DNA of 64,000 nucleotides from Mastigias papua (taxonomy: Eukaryota > Cnidaria > Scyphozoa > Rhizostomeae > Mastigiidae). The position numbers and the translations under genes were made by a program. Under the pieces are notes generated by a model. It made no database searches, was not told the DNA's origin, and worked only from the letters and a program-made list of their open reading frames with translations. Each line of letters opens with the position of its first letter. The stretch's first letter is position 1. Location of the stretch: contig OZ025277.1 of the NCBI GenBank assembly GCA_964019165.1, positions 4,137,155-4,201,154 of the forward strand. The letters are read 5' to 3'. This document shows positions 1 through 17,084 of the stretch, one piece after another.

Positions 1-556
1 GAGGCGCCATGTCATCCCTTTCTGGCCACCTGTATGACCAGGGTGGGGCATATGGGATGACGATACCTGATCTCTAATTTATCTGTACTACGTTCTCTGC
101 ATCTCGTTCTTGAAAGAGGCCAATGCAACAGGCCAGATCATCTGTTTATTCTATTTATTGAAAGAGCATCATTCATTCTATTTATTGAAAGAGCATCTGT
201 ATAGCTAAAGCAAAAAATTATGCAGATGAGATATGAAGTACCCAAAACTTTCCAGGTACTAGAAGCCATCACCAGTTTGCATCTCTCATACCATAACAAT
301 TGGCACAAAGCTTATATATCATTTGACGCAAATTTTGCAACAGAATTTGATCTCTGTTCACAATTCTCAAGTGCAGCAATTACTGTTTCTTCAAAGGCCT
401 CTGTGATTTGCAAGTATGATCTGGCCTGTTGCACTGGCCTCTTTCAAGAACGAGATGCAGAGAACGTAGTACAGATAAATTAGAGATCAGGTATCGTCAT
501 CCCATATGCCCCACCCTGGTCATACAGGTGGCCAGAAAGGGATGACATGGCGCCTC
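1..556. repeat. Foldback element with 141-base near-perfect inverted arms
   Basis: Bases 1-141 are the reverse complement of 416-556; I find one mismatch (base 123 against 434). The arms enclose a 274-base loop. The left arm starts at the first base of the window, so the real element may extend further left. The loop carries a tandem duplication of a 23-base unit (148-170 and 175-197, period 27). The near-identity of the arms suggests recent formation or gene conversion. No transposase is visible, so it is best called a foldback or MITE-like repeat. A transcript would form a hairpin of about 140 base pairs. Confidence 0.85.
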
Positions 557-1279
557 GTAAGTGTCCCCACAACGGTTACAGGTAGGCATTACCAGCTAAA
601 TAGTGGGGATGAGTCAGCTTTGAGGAAAATTTTGCAAGATTATCTACTAACCATGGTAAATTTACTGTATTGTTAATGCCTATTAGTTTTAATGGCGTGT
701 AGTCTAACTGTAGATCTGTAGATCAGCATTCTACATGTTGGTGACAGGATTCATCATTGAGGTTCATAAAATATATTGCCAAGTTTGACAATTATACAGT
801 ACTACAATGAATTTCTATGGGGGAAAAGTTCTATTCTCATGAATTAAAGTGGCTTTTACAGGGGTTTGGGTGTCAGTTTTGAAATGTGCATGCCAATTTC
901 CATTCCAACATTTGATGCTGTTAGGCACAATTGGGAACACGACTTTCAAAACTAACTCAATTAACAAAGAGCAGAATTACGTAAGGCGTTGCCTTCCTAA
1001 ATTTTTGGGTGTGGTCTACAGATGTAAAGAAAGCATATCTCTGAAGCTATTGGAGTTACTGAGCTGACATGTTGGTGATACACTAAGTGCATCATAGAGA
1101 GTTGATGGAATGAAAATAAAGGAAATCTGAAGGGGTGGGTGTCATGCTTGGGATGAGTTCACATGGAATGACCCAGAACGTAGCTCTTTCTCGGCAATAA
1201 AAAGCAAATTAGAAAGACTGCAGATAGAAAATCTATTGATGGTTGGTAAAACTATATTAGTCGTAAAGCTAATTTTGAA

Positions 1280-1529
1280 TATACATACATACATACAAAC
1301 ATATATACATGCACACATGCATACATACATACATACATACATACATACATACATACATACATACATACATACATACATACATACATACATACATACACAC
1401 ATACATACATACATACATACATACATACATACATACATACATACATACATACATACATACATACATACATACATACATACATACATACATACATACATAC
1501 ATACATACATACATACATACATACATACA

Positions 1530-1590
<61 letters not shown>
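1280..1590. repeat. ACAT tetranucleotide microsatellite ending in an AT tract
   Basis: About 275 bases of almost pure ACAT repeat run into about 32 bases of AT repeat. All long open frames here are products of the repeat (Thr-Tyr-Ile-His or Met-Tyr-Val-Cys periods) and are not genes. Confidence 0.95.
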
Positions 1591-1593
<3 letters not shown>

Positions 1594-1597
1594 ATAG

Positions 1598-1735
1598 AAG
1601 AAAATAGAAGCCACTTCTTTGTTCGTACTGGGTTCATCCATTATGCGGAATCCTCAGCGACCTGAAGAACGAGCTAGCTGAAGATTCCGCATAACGGATG
1701 AAACCGGTACGAACAAAGAAGCGGTTTTATTTTCT
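1598..1735. repeat. Palindrome next to microsatellite, with degraded hammerhead-like cores
   Basis: Arms near 1598-1660 and 1676-1735 are imperfect reverse complements around a short loop. The plus-strand arm has CTGAAGA (1678-1684), a stem II candidate with UCCG/CGGA pairing, then GAAA (1700-1703) and the self-complementary ACCGGT. The minus-strand arm has CTGAGGA (complement of 1651-1657) followed by GAAC instead of GAAA, and its stem I candidate pairs at four of five positions. The order matches a hammerhead ribozyme, but each arm has a defect. An AT tract abuts the left side. Confidence 0.5.
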
Positions 1736-1817
1736 GTTACATCTTTGTTTGCTTTTGGATTTCAAGGATGTTAGAAATAAAACATACATGACGTTACAAA
1801 TATAATAAAGCAGACTA

Positions 1818-1940
1818 TATATATATAAGTATATACATAAACATATTTAAATATATACATAAATATATTTAAATATATACATATATATAACATATATAAT
1901 ATATATATATATAATATATATATATGTATATATATATATT

Positions 1941-1978
<38 letters not shown>

Positions 1979-2005
1979 ACATATATTCATATATAAATAT
2001 ACATA
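1818..2005. repeat. AT-rich simple sequence
   Basis: Interrupted TATA/AAATATA repeats with no coding signal. They may be part of the same microsatellite block that flanks the preceding palindrome. Confidence 0.8.
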
Positions 2006-2025
2006 TATATTTAACGATAACTCAC

Positions 2026-2098
2026 GGTGGCTCATCCGCTATCAACCTTCGCCGTTCAAAAGCAAATTTAGCACGCTGAAGTCTTTCATCTATGGTGC
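2026..2098 (-). CDS. Predicted internal exon, unknown charged helical protein
   Basis: Read on the minus strand, an acceptor (TGTTTTAG) precedes 73 bases that are open in one frame and end at a donor (GTGAGT). The frame encodes 23 residues, TIDERLQRAKFAFERR followed by RLIADEP, rich in Arg, Glu and Ala and probably alpha-helical. It needs one base from the previous exon and gives two to the next. Its phase does not join directly to the nearest predicted minus-strand exon upstream (5064-5100), so at least one exon is missing or it belongs to another gene. I do not recognise the protein. Confidence 0.4.
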
Positions 2099-2499
2099 CT
2101 AAAACAGTGAAAACCGCATTAAATGTGTCTACAAAATACATATCACTCTGCACTGGCAATGTGGGGAAATTGAGGTGCACATAAAAATGTCCCACAATAG
2201 AAGGCTCCGTATCGCTACGTGTAAGAGAAGATGTAAATAAGTTGTCAACATCAAATCAGAAGTTCCTTTATTAAGAAGTGTCAGTCCAAACTTAAAGTTG
2301 ATTTCAAGCGTGAAATTAAGGCAAGAGATGGTGTTACAGAGACTGGGGCGAGCACGTGTGAAGCTATAACTACGATGACGTATATGACATACTGACTTCA
2401 CAATAGGTGTTCTGCTACACTTTGGATATATCTTGTGTAGCTTGATGACAGGACATGAGAACAATTTCTAATCAAAATAGTTCATACCACCTTTCAATA

Positions 2500-3515
2500 G
2501 ATCATAGCTCGAGGAAACTAGTATATGCTACCAATCCCATGAAATCACTCAGTTGAATGAGACTATTAACAACGACCTCTACAAGCTAGCAAAATGGCTA
2601 GAGGGAAACGAGTTTGAATATGGCAAACACTCGCGCAATGCTAATGTCCACCAAGCGAAAGAACAAGACTTTGAAAAACCAAAACCAAGATCTTCGTGTC
2701 AAAATATAAGGCATACAGCTTGACAATGTTCTGAGTATTAGGTGCCATGGTGTTAATATTGATAGCTCTCTTGATTGGAAGGATCACATTAAAGTCATAT
2801 CCTCTAAGGTTTCCAATGCGATTGGCTTTTTGAAACATGCTAGAAATTTTCTTTCCCAAAATGTCCTGGAAACACTTTATACAGGTATTGTTGAACCGCA
2901 TTTTCGCTACTGCTGCTCCGTTTGGGGCTGTTGTGGGAAAGCAGAACTTAATCAATTAACAAAAACTACAAAGCCGAGCCGCAAGATTAATGACGAAAAG
3001 CCGAAAGGATGCTCCAAGCAAGCCCTTGTTCTGTATTCTTGGATGGATGACTATTGAAGATCTTATTGCTTACGAGACACAGATGACGGTTTTCAAATCC
3101 CTTAATGATTTTGGGCCACAATGCATGTATGAAATGTTAAGCAAAACTTCACAAGTCACTGAGTGCAGTCTTCCCAACACTGCCACTGACTTAAGGCTAC
3201 CTTTGAGAAAATCAGCTATTGGGCAGAAAAGCTTCTCATACAGAGGTGCCAAGATGTGGAATAGCCTCTCAACTGAGTGCAAAGAAGCACCATCATTATG
3301 GGGTTTTGGGGTTTTAAATCGTTTGAAAAGGAACATAAGTATTTATGATGTATATATTTGGTCGACTTTTAAGACACTACATATTTGCTTTCTTTTCTTA
3401 TGTTTTGTAACTATAATAACATATTTATATTTTCGAAAGGAAGGCCCCTCGAAAACCAGCTTTGCTGAAGGGTAACCCTCCTAAAACACGTAAAATGAAA
3501 ATGAAATGAAGCCTA
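2500..3515 (+). pseudogene. LINE reverse-transcriptase C-terminal remnant (coral jockey/CR1-like family, copy 1)
   Basis: In broken frames this encodes the segment after the reverse transcriptase fingers and palm. It begins with a stretch resembling NETINNDLYKLAKWLEGN, then SLDWKDHIKVISSKVSNAIG, then a thumb/C-terminal part with EPHFRYCCSVWGCCG and, further on, FSYRGAKMWNSL. Frameshifts lie near 2640-2790 and 2960-3000, with several stops, so it is dead. It ends in an A-rich ATGAAAATGAAATGAA tail near 3490-3510. The same protein family and a similar tail occur at 51075-52475. The 5' half, including the endonuclease and catalytic motifs, is missing, as expected for a 5'-truncated LINE insertion. 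Confidence 0.85.
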
Positions 3516-4792
3516 GTTCCAAAAGTTCCTTATTTTCGGGCCTCCACTTATCAAATTGTAGTACTAAAAGTTCCTTAACAGTTCCTTAATTTTCACTCCA
3601 CATTTAGTGCCATATAAAAGGTAGAGACACAAGTATACATTGAAGTTCTACAGTTTGCCTTTAATTTTTGCTATAACGTAAGACCAACGAAACATCAAAC
3701 ATTTGACACAAGCACAGCAAACAATTTATGCAGATTTTGGCTACAAACGAAAGGAACCTGCATTCTAGTTCTTGATTGTTTGTTGTTCCTTGGGGATTTT
3801 TCCTTTAGTACACTAAGTTCTTTAAATATTTTGGCATTCTGCATGTAGGTTCCTTATATAGTGGTTCCTTATAAAAAAACGTGTATATCGTCATATCTAA
3901 TCAAAATTCTCAATCCCTAAAGACAGCCAAATCACTTTGTTCCAATAACGCCGAGTCTTTTATGTGTAATAAGCTCTTATTCAGATACCAAAGAAATTAT
4001 CAAAATGAAAAACAGTGGGCCAAAATAACTCCAAACTTAATAGGTAAGCCACATCTTTCAAAAAGGCACGTTATGAAGAATTATCTTTAGCATTTGGGCC
4101 TATCAACAGACAAAAAATACAAGATACGCACCTGCATTTTCAGTTTAAAGTCGGGGAGTTCTAGTACACAAACTAATTCCTACTACATAGTTCTTGGTTC
4201 TATCTCGAATGTGAAGTGGATGTGGTTTTTTATACTCCAGAAGATGACTGCAGTCACCTTGCTGTCATGGGAATAATCCAAAAGAATCCTAGATTGCTGT
4301 GATATGTGGTCTCAAAGTTATGACGAAGACAATGCCATGTGAACAGGGAATGGCATAAATAAGCCATTTAAGGCTAATTGATCATATCCTGGATAAAGAT
4401 CACAAGGGGTGGCTTTGGTAAGCTAGGCTTGAGGCAGGCTTACTCGGCCAAAATACCTGTAGATTCTGAAGATGAATTACGAACAGAACCTAGGGCAATA
4501 AAATGCATCAGCATCTGGCAAAATCATCTACTAAATACCTCTCAACTTAACTAAGATATATCAAATATGTAATATAATTTCACAGCGCTGCAGAATGAAT
4601 ATGAAGTCTGTCTAGGCTGCTCGATACCGAAACATGACTTAAAATTCATATACTTATATCATGCCCATGGCTAGAACTCATACCTAACTCATTAGTGTGC
4701 AGTGATAAACAAAGAAAGTACTTAGTGATACATTCATATGACTCCTAAAAAGTGTATTCATGTGAGCTTTGTATCAGAAGTTCCTTTGAACA

Positions 4793-5040
4793 GGGCAATT
4801 CCCAGAAATTTTCTTTGGACGGCTGTACGGCCTAACATTTAGCCACAAAAGTGGGCGCGGCTCCCAATTATTGACGAATGTCTGCTTGAAGCCATAGGTA
4901 TTTTGTTTTCAATTTGTCGGGAAATTTTATAAATACATAGTTGCAGCAAAGTAATGAGCCCTCTTCTACACAGTAGCACTTAGGTCCTCTTCCTAAGCTC
5001 CTAGAATACAAAGAAATCAAGCAACGTGCTGACAGAGATG
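4793..5040 (+). repeat. Dispersed repeat, copy 1
   Basis: This stretch resembles 23857-24100 in the same orientation. Shared landmarks in order are AGAAATTTTCTTTG, a G-rich CGG/GGTTCCCAAT block, a TCTGC block, and a closing region ending near AAGAAATCAAG. There is no open frame. It could be a SINE or a piece of a larger element; no end repeats were found. Confidence 0.5.
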
Positions 5041-5063
5041 GCAATTTTTAGTTACTTACTCAC

Positions 5064-9916
<4,853 letters not shown>

Positions 9917-9929
9917 CGCGACAAACCTC

Positions 9930-12750
9930 CTAATGGCTCAAGGTTACCAAAATTGTGATTTCCTCGTTGTGATACCGAAATCCCTGTAATACGAAATCCC
10001 TGTAGATCGTAATCCAAATGGAATGAAATCCCTGTGGAACTCACTTTTAATTATTAACTTATTTGTTTGTATTTCCGTAGCACTTTCAGTACTGCCTTTC
10101 TGTACTTGCAAGCACTTAACGTCTTGAAAAAGCAGTGTACAGGAGTATCGCCTGTTGTTTTGTTTCATTTACAATGTCTCTTTGAATCTAGATTTTTAAG
10201 AATTGTAGCCATATCTAGTCATCATCAGCATCACTATGAATACTATGACGTCATTTTCAACAAAATAATCACCGGTTTTCGTCATTGGCATAGTTGCACT
10301 ATTCCAATGGCCCTGTACAACTTCTCCATAATTTCACGCGAGCCTCTGCAAGGGTATATGGATAAGCTTGTAAGTGTTTGTACATGGGCCTAGGGTAGAT
10401 ATGCGTCAATAAAGAGTTTTTGTGGGTATCTCATAACAGAGAATTGGCCAATGAAAAATGCTTGGTTTGTGGAAAAAAGATGATTCCCTGCCTTTATCTC
10501 CTTATCATGATTCCAGCTTCACTTTCAACGGCCCTCTATCGAATCTAGCCCGTAATCCTCAATAGCAAACGGCCACATTCTGGTACACTTGTCAGCATCA
10601 AGAAGCACGCCAGGTAAAAGCTTAAAATACAACCGCGTGCAATTATAAATGTAATGCGAACTAAATCATCGTTCTTATTGAATATTATTCCAGTTGGAAG
10701 TCCGCAAAGACTTTCTGGAATAAAGCATCTGTACAGTCACTTGGTGTTATCATTTATAACCCAGATACACATTCTTATGAAGTTTACTGGTGCTGTATTC
10801 ACTGATGTGTTGCGGTGAACAACTGCAGCAGCTATGACCAGCAAGAAAGTAAACAAACAACATCTGCCAAACCCTATATGTATCCCTTAGAAAAATAGTC
10901 ACAACGGGCAAGAAACAACAAGATGTATCCCTTTGGAGGGTTAATTACTGATGAATGGTGTCGTTGCGCTACCCAAAACAGATCTGGGCAGTAAAATAGA
11001 TGTCCCAATATGTACCAACTTCACAAGTGAAGTGACTTCAAATGCACTGCATCCAAACGATAACAAAATGCAAGGAAACGTGAAATCAAGTATTTAGTCA
11101 GTAAACAAATGTCTCCAGCTATCTTCAAACTAGAATCATCATAACTCTCGGTAAGTATACGTAAAATGGCGGCATTAATAAGCATACTCCGAAACTGAAC
11201 AAAACAGCAAAACTGAACCGGCAATTTAGAATATCGAGCAATATCAACCCTTACACCTAAATGCTAAACATAACAGGATAATGACAATATTTCAAAGGAT
11301 TCTTGTTAACTGAAGGCGCATTATCTGCATATGGAAAATCCTTTGACTTTAATAAAACGAGCTTTCGGATATTCGGAAGCGAAAGGTGTGCTGTATATCG
11401 TTTTCAACTATCTTAGATCTACTTATACCTACAATCCATACGATCCTGACTCTGAAACCTAGGTGCCACTGCTATCAACAGGTCTGTAAGGTACGATTCC
11501 ACCTTTTCAATTAACCCAATTCCTTAATTCTCTCATATAAAAAGCTATGCAATTATAAAACAGCTGGAAAGACACGTCAAAGGTCAGCCTAATTGCATCT
11601 GCTAAATACGCAAACATACGTGGCGATGAGAATATCCCTTTTGAAAAAACGTGTAATCCTAACACATTCAGCGCATGCTTGAATAATCTGCAATTCATTT
11701 GCTTTCAAAATACTACAGGCATATGCAGGGACTTCAGCGGCTTCCTTGCTGATAACTATGAAAATATCGCGTCATATACCAAAAGTCCATGATAACTGCC
11801 CACAGAGTTACCTAGGAGGCAAATTCAATTCGACCGCAATACGACATCCTTGGTAATACAGAATAAGATATAATTATCGAAAATGGGCTGTCGCTTCAAA
11901 TTAAGAGACACATTTGCCTCACAATGTAAAAGTAGGAAAGTCATTAGCATCTCAAGACAGGCATTCAGACGCGAAAATATCGGGGTGTGTTACACAAATG
12001 AATCCTTTACCATTTTACATGTATCACCGCTGCATTTCTGTTGAGCCAAATCTCTTCTAATATAGATCTCATTTGTTGCGGGGCAATATACAGTTTCTCA
12101 GGGCAAAAGTCTCTGATACCCTACCCCCATAAGAAATTTTGCTATCTACACCCCTGAAGGCAATATCAACCTCAAGAATGCTGAATGAGAAGAAATTTTT
12201 CAAAATTCTTTTGTCCAACTCCTAGGCACACTTCGTGAGGGGACCTGCGGTCTGCCTGGGAATATACTGAAGGTTTACTGCAGGGAATGCATCATTTCTC
12301 GATCATGTGATTCCATTGTTCCAATTTCAGCTCTCTCTAGATTTCATATGACAAGCACCTACTTGTGTTCCAGCACAAGAAGCCACTCTACTTGTTACAC
12401 CTGTCATAAGGTACTTAGTTCACATTGCTCAAACGAACCGTAAACTATGAGGTTGGCATTTATACCTATGATACCAGTCTCTTCGTTAGTGCTAATAATG
12501 TAGCTTAACAGAATCAAATACGTATTAAATATGCAGATCGCCTATGTTAAAGGAGACAAACTATCACTAGATACAGCTAAACCTATTTCAAAGAATGCAT
12601 AAACTCATCAAAGCAGCAAAAGTTGTTGGTTGAACTAAAGTTGAAAATACAAGACACTAGAATTCAAGATGTTGCAGAAACGAAGTACTTCTGTCTTCAA
12701 AACCTCACTCGTAAACCAAGACAAGGCAAGTGTTCTGTGGCATAGGAGTA
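9930..12750. other. Stretch without a recognised gene
   Basis: Short open frames occur on both strands (for example 10067-10393 plus) but lack splice context, codon bias or any family resemblance. I see nothing I can name here. Confidence 0.6.
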
Positions 12751-12756
12751 TTCAAG

Positions 12757-13208
12757 TACCGTATTTCTTCTCTTATAAGCCGAGGCTTACACTTTTATTT
12801 AGAACGTTCTGGCACGGCTCATAATCAAGAGCGTCTTATAATTAAAGGAGGCTTACATTTTCCATCCAAGGTGTGAAACCATCATAACACTTCACTTGTT
12901 TCGTGAAAAAGTCGTGAATGACGTTGAAGACACGGACTATGCCGTGCTTGACAATATTTTTATTGGCTAAACCATTTATTTGAAGTTTGAAGCTCTTGAA
13001 GTTTTAAAAGGTGCTTCAGTTGTAATAATTTATACAATGACCTTTCTTTCCATTTCTGTCAAAAAATATCGCAGCATTCAGTTAAGAGTGTTGTGAGTGC
13101 GGCATATAATCGAGGGCGGCCTACATTCTTTTCTGAGCCTCTTTGACGCGGCTTATAATCAAGGGAGGCTTATAAACAAAGACGGCTTATAATCGAAGAA
13201 ATATGGTA
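12757..13208. mobile_element. MITE with TACCGTATTTCTTC-type terminal inverted repeats
   Basis: The left end reads TACCGTATTTCTTCTCTTAT and the right end is its approximate reverse complement, reading outward as TACCATATTTCTTCGATTAT. A TA at each border would be the target duplication. The interior has repeated GGCTTA(C/T)A(A/T)T words in both orientations and no transposase, so it is non-autonomous. The superfamily cannot be fixed from this copy; a TA target duplication would fit the Tc1/mariner group among others. Confidence 0.7.
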
Positions 13209-13439
13209 TGCACAAAGGTTGCTACCACAGAACATGTTAAAGATCTAGCTTATAGACATAAGCTGATAAGTCAAAATAACAGAGATCTAATTCTCACAAA
13301 AATAAGAGGAGTTCTAGAAACTTCAAAAAAGAATCGCTAAAGTAGAAACCAACAGAGCATTAATACTCTTGCCAGACCACTACTATCAAAGCTTATATTG
13401 AAATCTTAACGGGAAATTGGCGACCATCAGACAAACACT

Positions 13440-13650
13440 GTTATAACCCAGTCTTGTGTAAACAAAAAGCGCTAATTGGCCAATCACAGGGCCAAATAGA
13501 AGTATTATTCATCATATCACGTGTATCCGCATCTGGCTATATATTTAAGTTCACCTTTCAGTCGCTATCCGACGTTTCATACTCTGACGAGTGTCCGACG
13601 AAAAAAGCTTTCAGTATGCTAAAAGAATGTTCCCGCTTTTTTGTGCTATA
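13440..13650 (+). repeat. Half copy of the hammerhead-bearing foldback family
   Basis: This matches the right arm of the complete foldback at 29957-30402 (shared landmarks GTGTATCCGCATCTGGCTAT, TTCATACTCTGA, GACGAAAAAAGC). The opposite arm is absent. The 3' side stops at GTGCTATAGTGAA and passes directly into a 160-base AT microsatellite. It contains the best-paired hammerhead-like core in the window. Confidence 0.8.
13578..13618 (+). ncRNA. Hammerhead-ribozyme-like motif (type I, minimal)
   Basis: In order: stem I strand CATACT (13578-13583), core CTGACGA (13584-13590), stem II region GTGTCCGAC, core GAAA (13600-13603), a short AAAG/CTTT stem III, the cleavage-type dinucleotide TC (13611-13612), then stem I partner AGTATG (13613-13618). 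The stem I strands pair perfectly over six bases. CUGANGA and GAAA match the hammerhead consensus. Stem II is weak (GU/AC plus mismatches) and stem III is very short, as in minimal hammerheads that act as dimers. Activity is not shown. Confidence 0.6.
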
Positions 13651-13653
13651 GTG

Positions 13654-13822
<169 letters not shown>

Positions 13823-13875
13823 GATATTTATCGAAACGTCTATAATTTAAGTAAAGTATATTTTTGACTCGTTAT

Positions 13876-13879
<4 letters not shown>

Positions 13880-13951
<72 letters not shown>

Positions 13952-13957
13952 TATATA
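13880..13957. repeat. AT dinucleotide microsatellite
   Basis: About 70 bases of AT repeat on the left flank of the palindrome at 13958-14112. Confidence 0.95.
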
Positions 13958-13997
13958 AATTGCATACATAGACTAAAACACAAATATACTTTTCTGT

Positions 13998-14033
13998 CAG
14001 TAAACGTTTCGATTTGAATCTTCATCAGTACTG
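13998..14033 (-). ncRNA. Hammerhead-like motif, left arm
   Basis: On the minus strand stem I CAGUA pairs with UACUG over five bases. CUGAUGA is followed by one extra A and a GAU/AUC stem II with a UCAA loop, then GAAA and a self-complementary ACGU stem III, with U at the cleavage position. The extra A before stem II and the U at position 17 could lower activity. Confidence 0.5.
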
Positions 14034-14048
14034 ATGAAGTACTGATTG

Positions 14049-14082
14049 AGTACTGATGAAGATTCAAATCGAAACGTTTACT
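14049..14082 (+). ncRNA. Hammerhead-like motif, right arm
   Basis: This has the same core as the left arm: CTGATGA at 14053-14059 and GAAA at 14071-14074. The stem I strands AGTA (14049-14052) and TACT (14079-14082) pair over four bases. Confidence 0.5.
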
Positions 14083-14107
14083 GACAGAAAAGTATATTTG
14101 TGTTTTA

Positions 14108-14240
<133 letters not shown>

Positions 14241-14416
14241 CATATGGGTCATTCCATGCCAACTGGGACACAGCTGGCCATGCACCATCTCAGATTTGGA
14301 TGAAATTTGGTCAAAATGTACCTCTATATGAGAAAGGAAAAACCTGAAAAGTTTAGCTCAATATCTTATGTAGAGGCGGAGATATGGCTCCCTAAACTTT
14401 AGTCATGTCCAGCAAA

Positions 14417-14480
14417 GTGTTTGTCTGCTAATATCAAATTTAAAATGTTTGTATAAGAGCTAAAAACAATGAACTTTTTT

Positions 14481-14570
<90 letters not shown>

Positions 14571-14634
14571 AAAAAAGTTCATTGTTTTTAGCTCTTATAC
14601 AAACATTTCAAATTTGATATTAGCAGATAAACAC
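14417..14634. repeat. Palindrome with an AT microsatellite as its loop
   Basis: Left arm 14417-14487 and right arm 14563-14634 are reverse complements with few mismatches. Landmarks are GAACTTTTTTCTTAT on the left and ATAAGAAAAAAGTTC on the right, then AGCTCTTATACAAACATTT. The space between is pure AT repeat. No hammerhead core was found in it. Confidence 0.85.
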
Positions 14635-14699
14635 TTAAGTTGAGGTTTTTATATACTAGGAAGACAAATTAATTACTAGCTGGCAGGAGACAAAGCATG

Positions 14700-16342
14700 C
14701 ATACCCATGCATGATATTAACGTTAACTTATAATTCTAGCCTAAAGTTGCTATGAACAAGTATGTATCACTAAAACTTTATAAATACTATACATGTTATA
14801 ACTAAATGTTATAAAAAATGATGGCAGAGATTGGCCACCGCAGAACTTACTAGTAAAGTGTTCGAGAAAGACTCCTTTGTGAGATCTTCATAATGCAAGG
14901 GTTGAAATGGCAGAATTGTATGATGATCAGTGTGTGCGCATAAACAATGAATGAAAAGAGTTGTTCAAGGTGTGAAAAAGCGAATGAAGCTTGACCATTC
15001 ATCAAAAAGCCACAACCAAAGCTAGAAAACTCAGTTATCTCCAACACTAATGCAACACCTGTTTCTGCATTCATACTCAAATGAAAACCAAGATATGGAG
15101 ACAACATGTAACTTCTGACCAGCAAGTTAGTGGGTTTAGCTATCAATACAAGCTGTTCAATATATATTCTATTATCTCTGTACTAGTATGATTATTCTGT
15201 GATACGTTATCACCATTCGTAGCCTTTGAAAAGCAGATGATAAATGTGGTTTCCATGTCATATGGTAGCATACAAAAGAATAAATTGATAAATGCTACTC
15301 TCTGAGACTTCACAAAAGATGGAGAACGATGGCAAATCGGCACCACTACAGAAATATACATTTTCTGATCATATTTTCTAAACCTATACCTCAGGTTCAA
15401 TAGAACTAAGGATGGTTGCGTAGCATCAATATTGCCCTGGCTTCAGCACTAAGCAATATGCAATAATCTCTATATTATACATCCTTTGATACTATCAACG
15501 CTAAATAATCAAAATCTACTTCAAGGGTTTCGGGAAAAGACTTCTGCACAATTTTCTCTGTGCTACAGAAACCTTAACCTTCTTCCTATCAAAGAGCCTT
15601 TGAAAAGGAGGATGGACAATTGGGGAGTTTACAGTGTCTGCCGGGGGATAAAACTGATGCTTTTCAAACGTATGAAAAGACACTAGAGTAATAATTTGAT
15701 TATCTTTCCTAACAAAGAACTGCATAATTTTGCAAAGATGAAGGTGAGAATGCCATCTTGAGTTGGATTACCCAGCCCAAAACAGTCGCTGTTGAAACCT
15801 GGCAACATTAAATTCATGTTTCTGTGGACTTTTTCCTTTTTTTTCTCTGTTCACTTAAAGGTAAAATTATCACTAGTTCACAAAAACATAGATTAAAGTA
15901 AGTTCTTTAAGTTCAAAAACTGTATGATAATATTCCATTACTCTTTCTGGAGTCAGCAATATTATTAAAATTATGATGATTAGGGAAATAAGGTTGGTGA
16001 TGATGATGATGATGGTGGTGAATGGGCACAGAGAGACACTACCCATAAGTTGATAGCGATTCATTGTGCCGAGATTCAGAATAAGGGTAGATGTTGACGA
16101 CCTGTTGCAAACTGTCCAACCAGGTTCCTTCAGTAAAAGTCAGGCTCAGCAGCTAAAGGCTGCAGTTCTGATAAGTAACTGTGGGGGCAAACAGAGTGAA
16201 TTGAGTGTAGCCGGCTCAATCACCTCTTCTAAACAATTTGAAGGTGAACACTGACCCCAGGGTCAGCCTAGGCCCAGCAAAGGGCGTAATGGGAGAACAG
16301 ACTGGCAGACAGGCAGACAGGCAAGCAGACAGACAGACAGAG

Positions 16343-16408
<66 letters not shown>

Positions 16409-17080
16409 ACAGACAGAAAATTACTATATTGAACAAAGTGTCCCTCTTGTCTTTTATATTGATAGTGGCAATCCCCTTCAACAATTGTGTGCTGCAGTAG
16501 CAGGCACGTTAGCAGCGCAAGAAACACCTCTCAAAAACGTACTAACATATAATTGCTTAATACTTTCAATCACTATCGCTCAATTAAGAGCAGTTAAAAT
16601 CCAAAGGGCCGAGAACATTGTAGACAATCGTAAACCCAAGCATTGCCACACTTCTATATTCCACGTTGCACAGCATACGCAAGCCCAGTCGTGTATTTAG
16701 CTATAGAGCTCACAGTTGTGTACTGTTGTTGCTGCAAAGGACATCAGAAATGGACAAATGCGTTGCAAATATATTTGTACACTCATTCACTCGTTACGTT
16801 GCTAAGTAGAGAGACAAATTGTGGGCAACTTGCAAGCATTATGTGAAAGAAAAATTCGCCTCTGAAACTGTAAAGTATCATTAACTAAGAAAACTCTCAT
16901 TCAATAAACATATTGGCAGATAGGTTGTTTTTAGTAATTTGAAAGCATGTCAACAGTTTCAAGTTTAAGAAGCAATGCCCACTGTTTAGCAAAGGGTCTT
17001 TGAATTTTAAGTTATTATTGATAAATTTCCTTAAATTCTAAATTAGAAAGTTAACGATACGAAGATCAAGTGAAAACAAC
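14700..17080. other. No confident gene; possible short exons
   Basis: A GTAAGT donor at the complement of 14847-14852 follows a frame that could be a small exon of the PH-like gene (ESFSNTLL from 14853-14876), but the acceptor is poor. A plus-strand open frame at 16066-16254 has fair composition but no start or splice context. Otherwise this is AT-rich intergenic or intronic sequence with short GAT repeats near 15994-16018. Confidence 0.4.
16296..16418. repeat. CAGA/CAGG tetranucleotide microsatellite
   Basis: About 120 bases of interrupted GACA and GCAG repeats. Open frames over it on both strands are low-complexity artefacts. Confidence 0.95.
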
Positions 17081-17084
17081 TCAC

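Noticed and set aside
1142..1665. Several open frames of 118-150 codons on both strands
   Set aside because: They are translations of ACAT and AT repeats (Thr-Tyr-Ile-His, Met-Tyr-Val-Cys periods).
4132..4160. Possible 29-base minus-strand exon ending at GTGCGT
   Set aside because: Phase does not fit the neighbouring predicted exons and the donor is weak.
10067..10393. 108-codon plus-strand open frame
   Set aside because: No family, no splice context and unremarkable composition; likely chance in AT-rich DNA.
16216..16527. Cys/Leu/Ser-repeat and Arg/Gln/Thr/Asp-repeat frames
   Set aside because: Translations of the CAGA/CAGG microsatellite, not Cys-rich secreted proteins.
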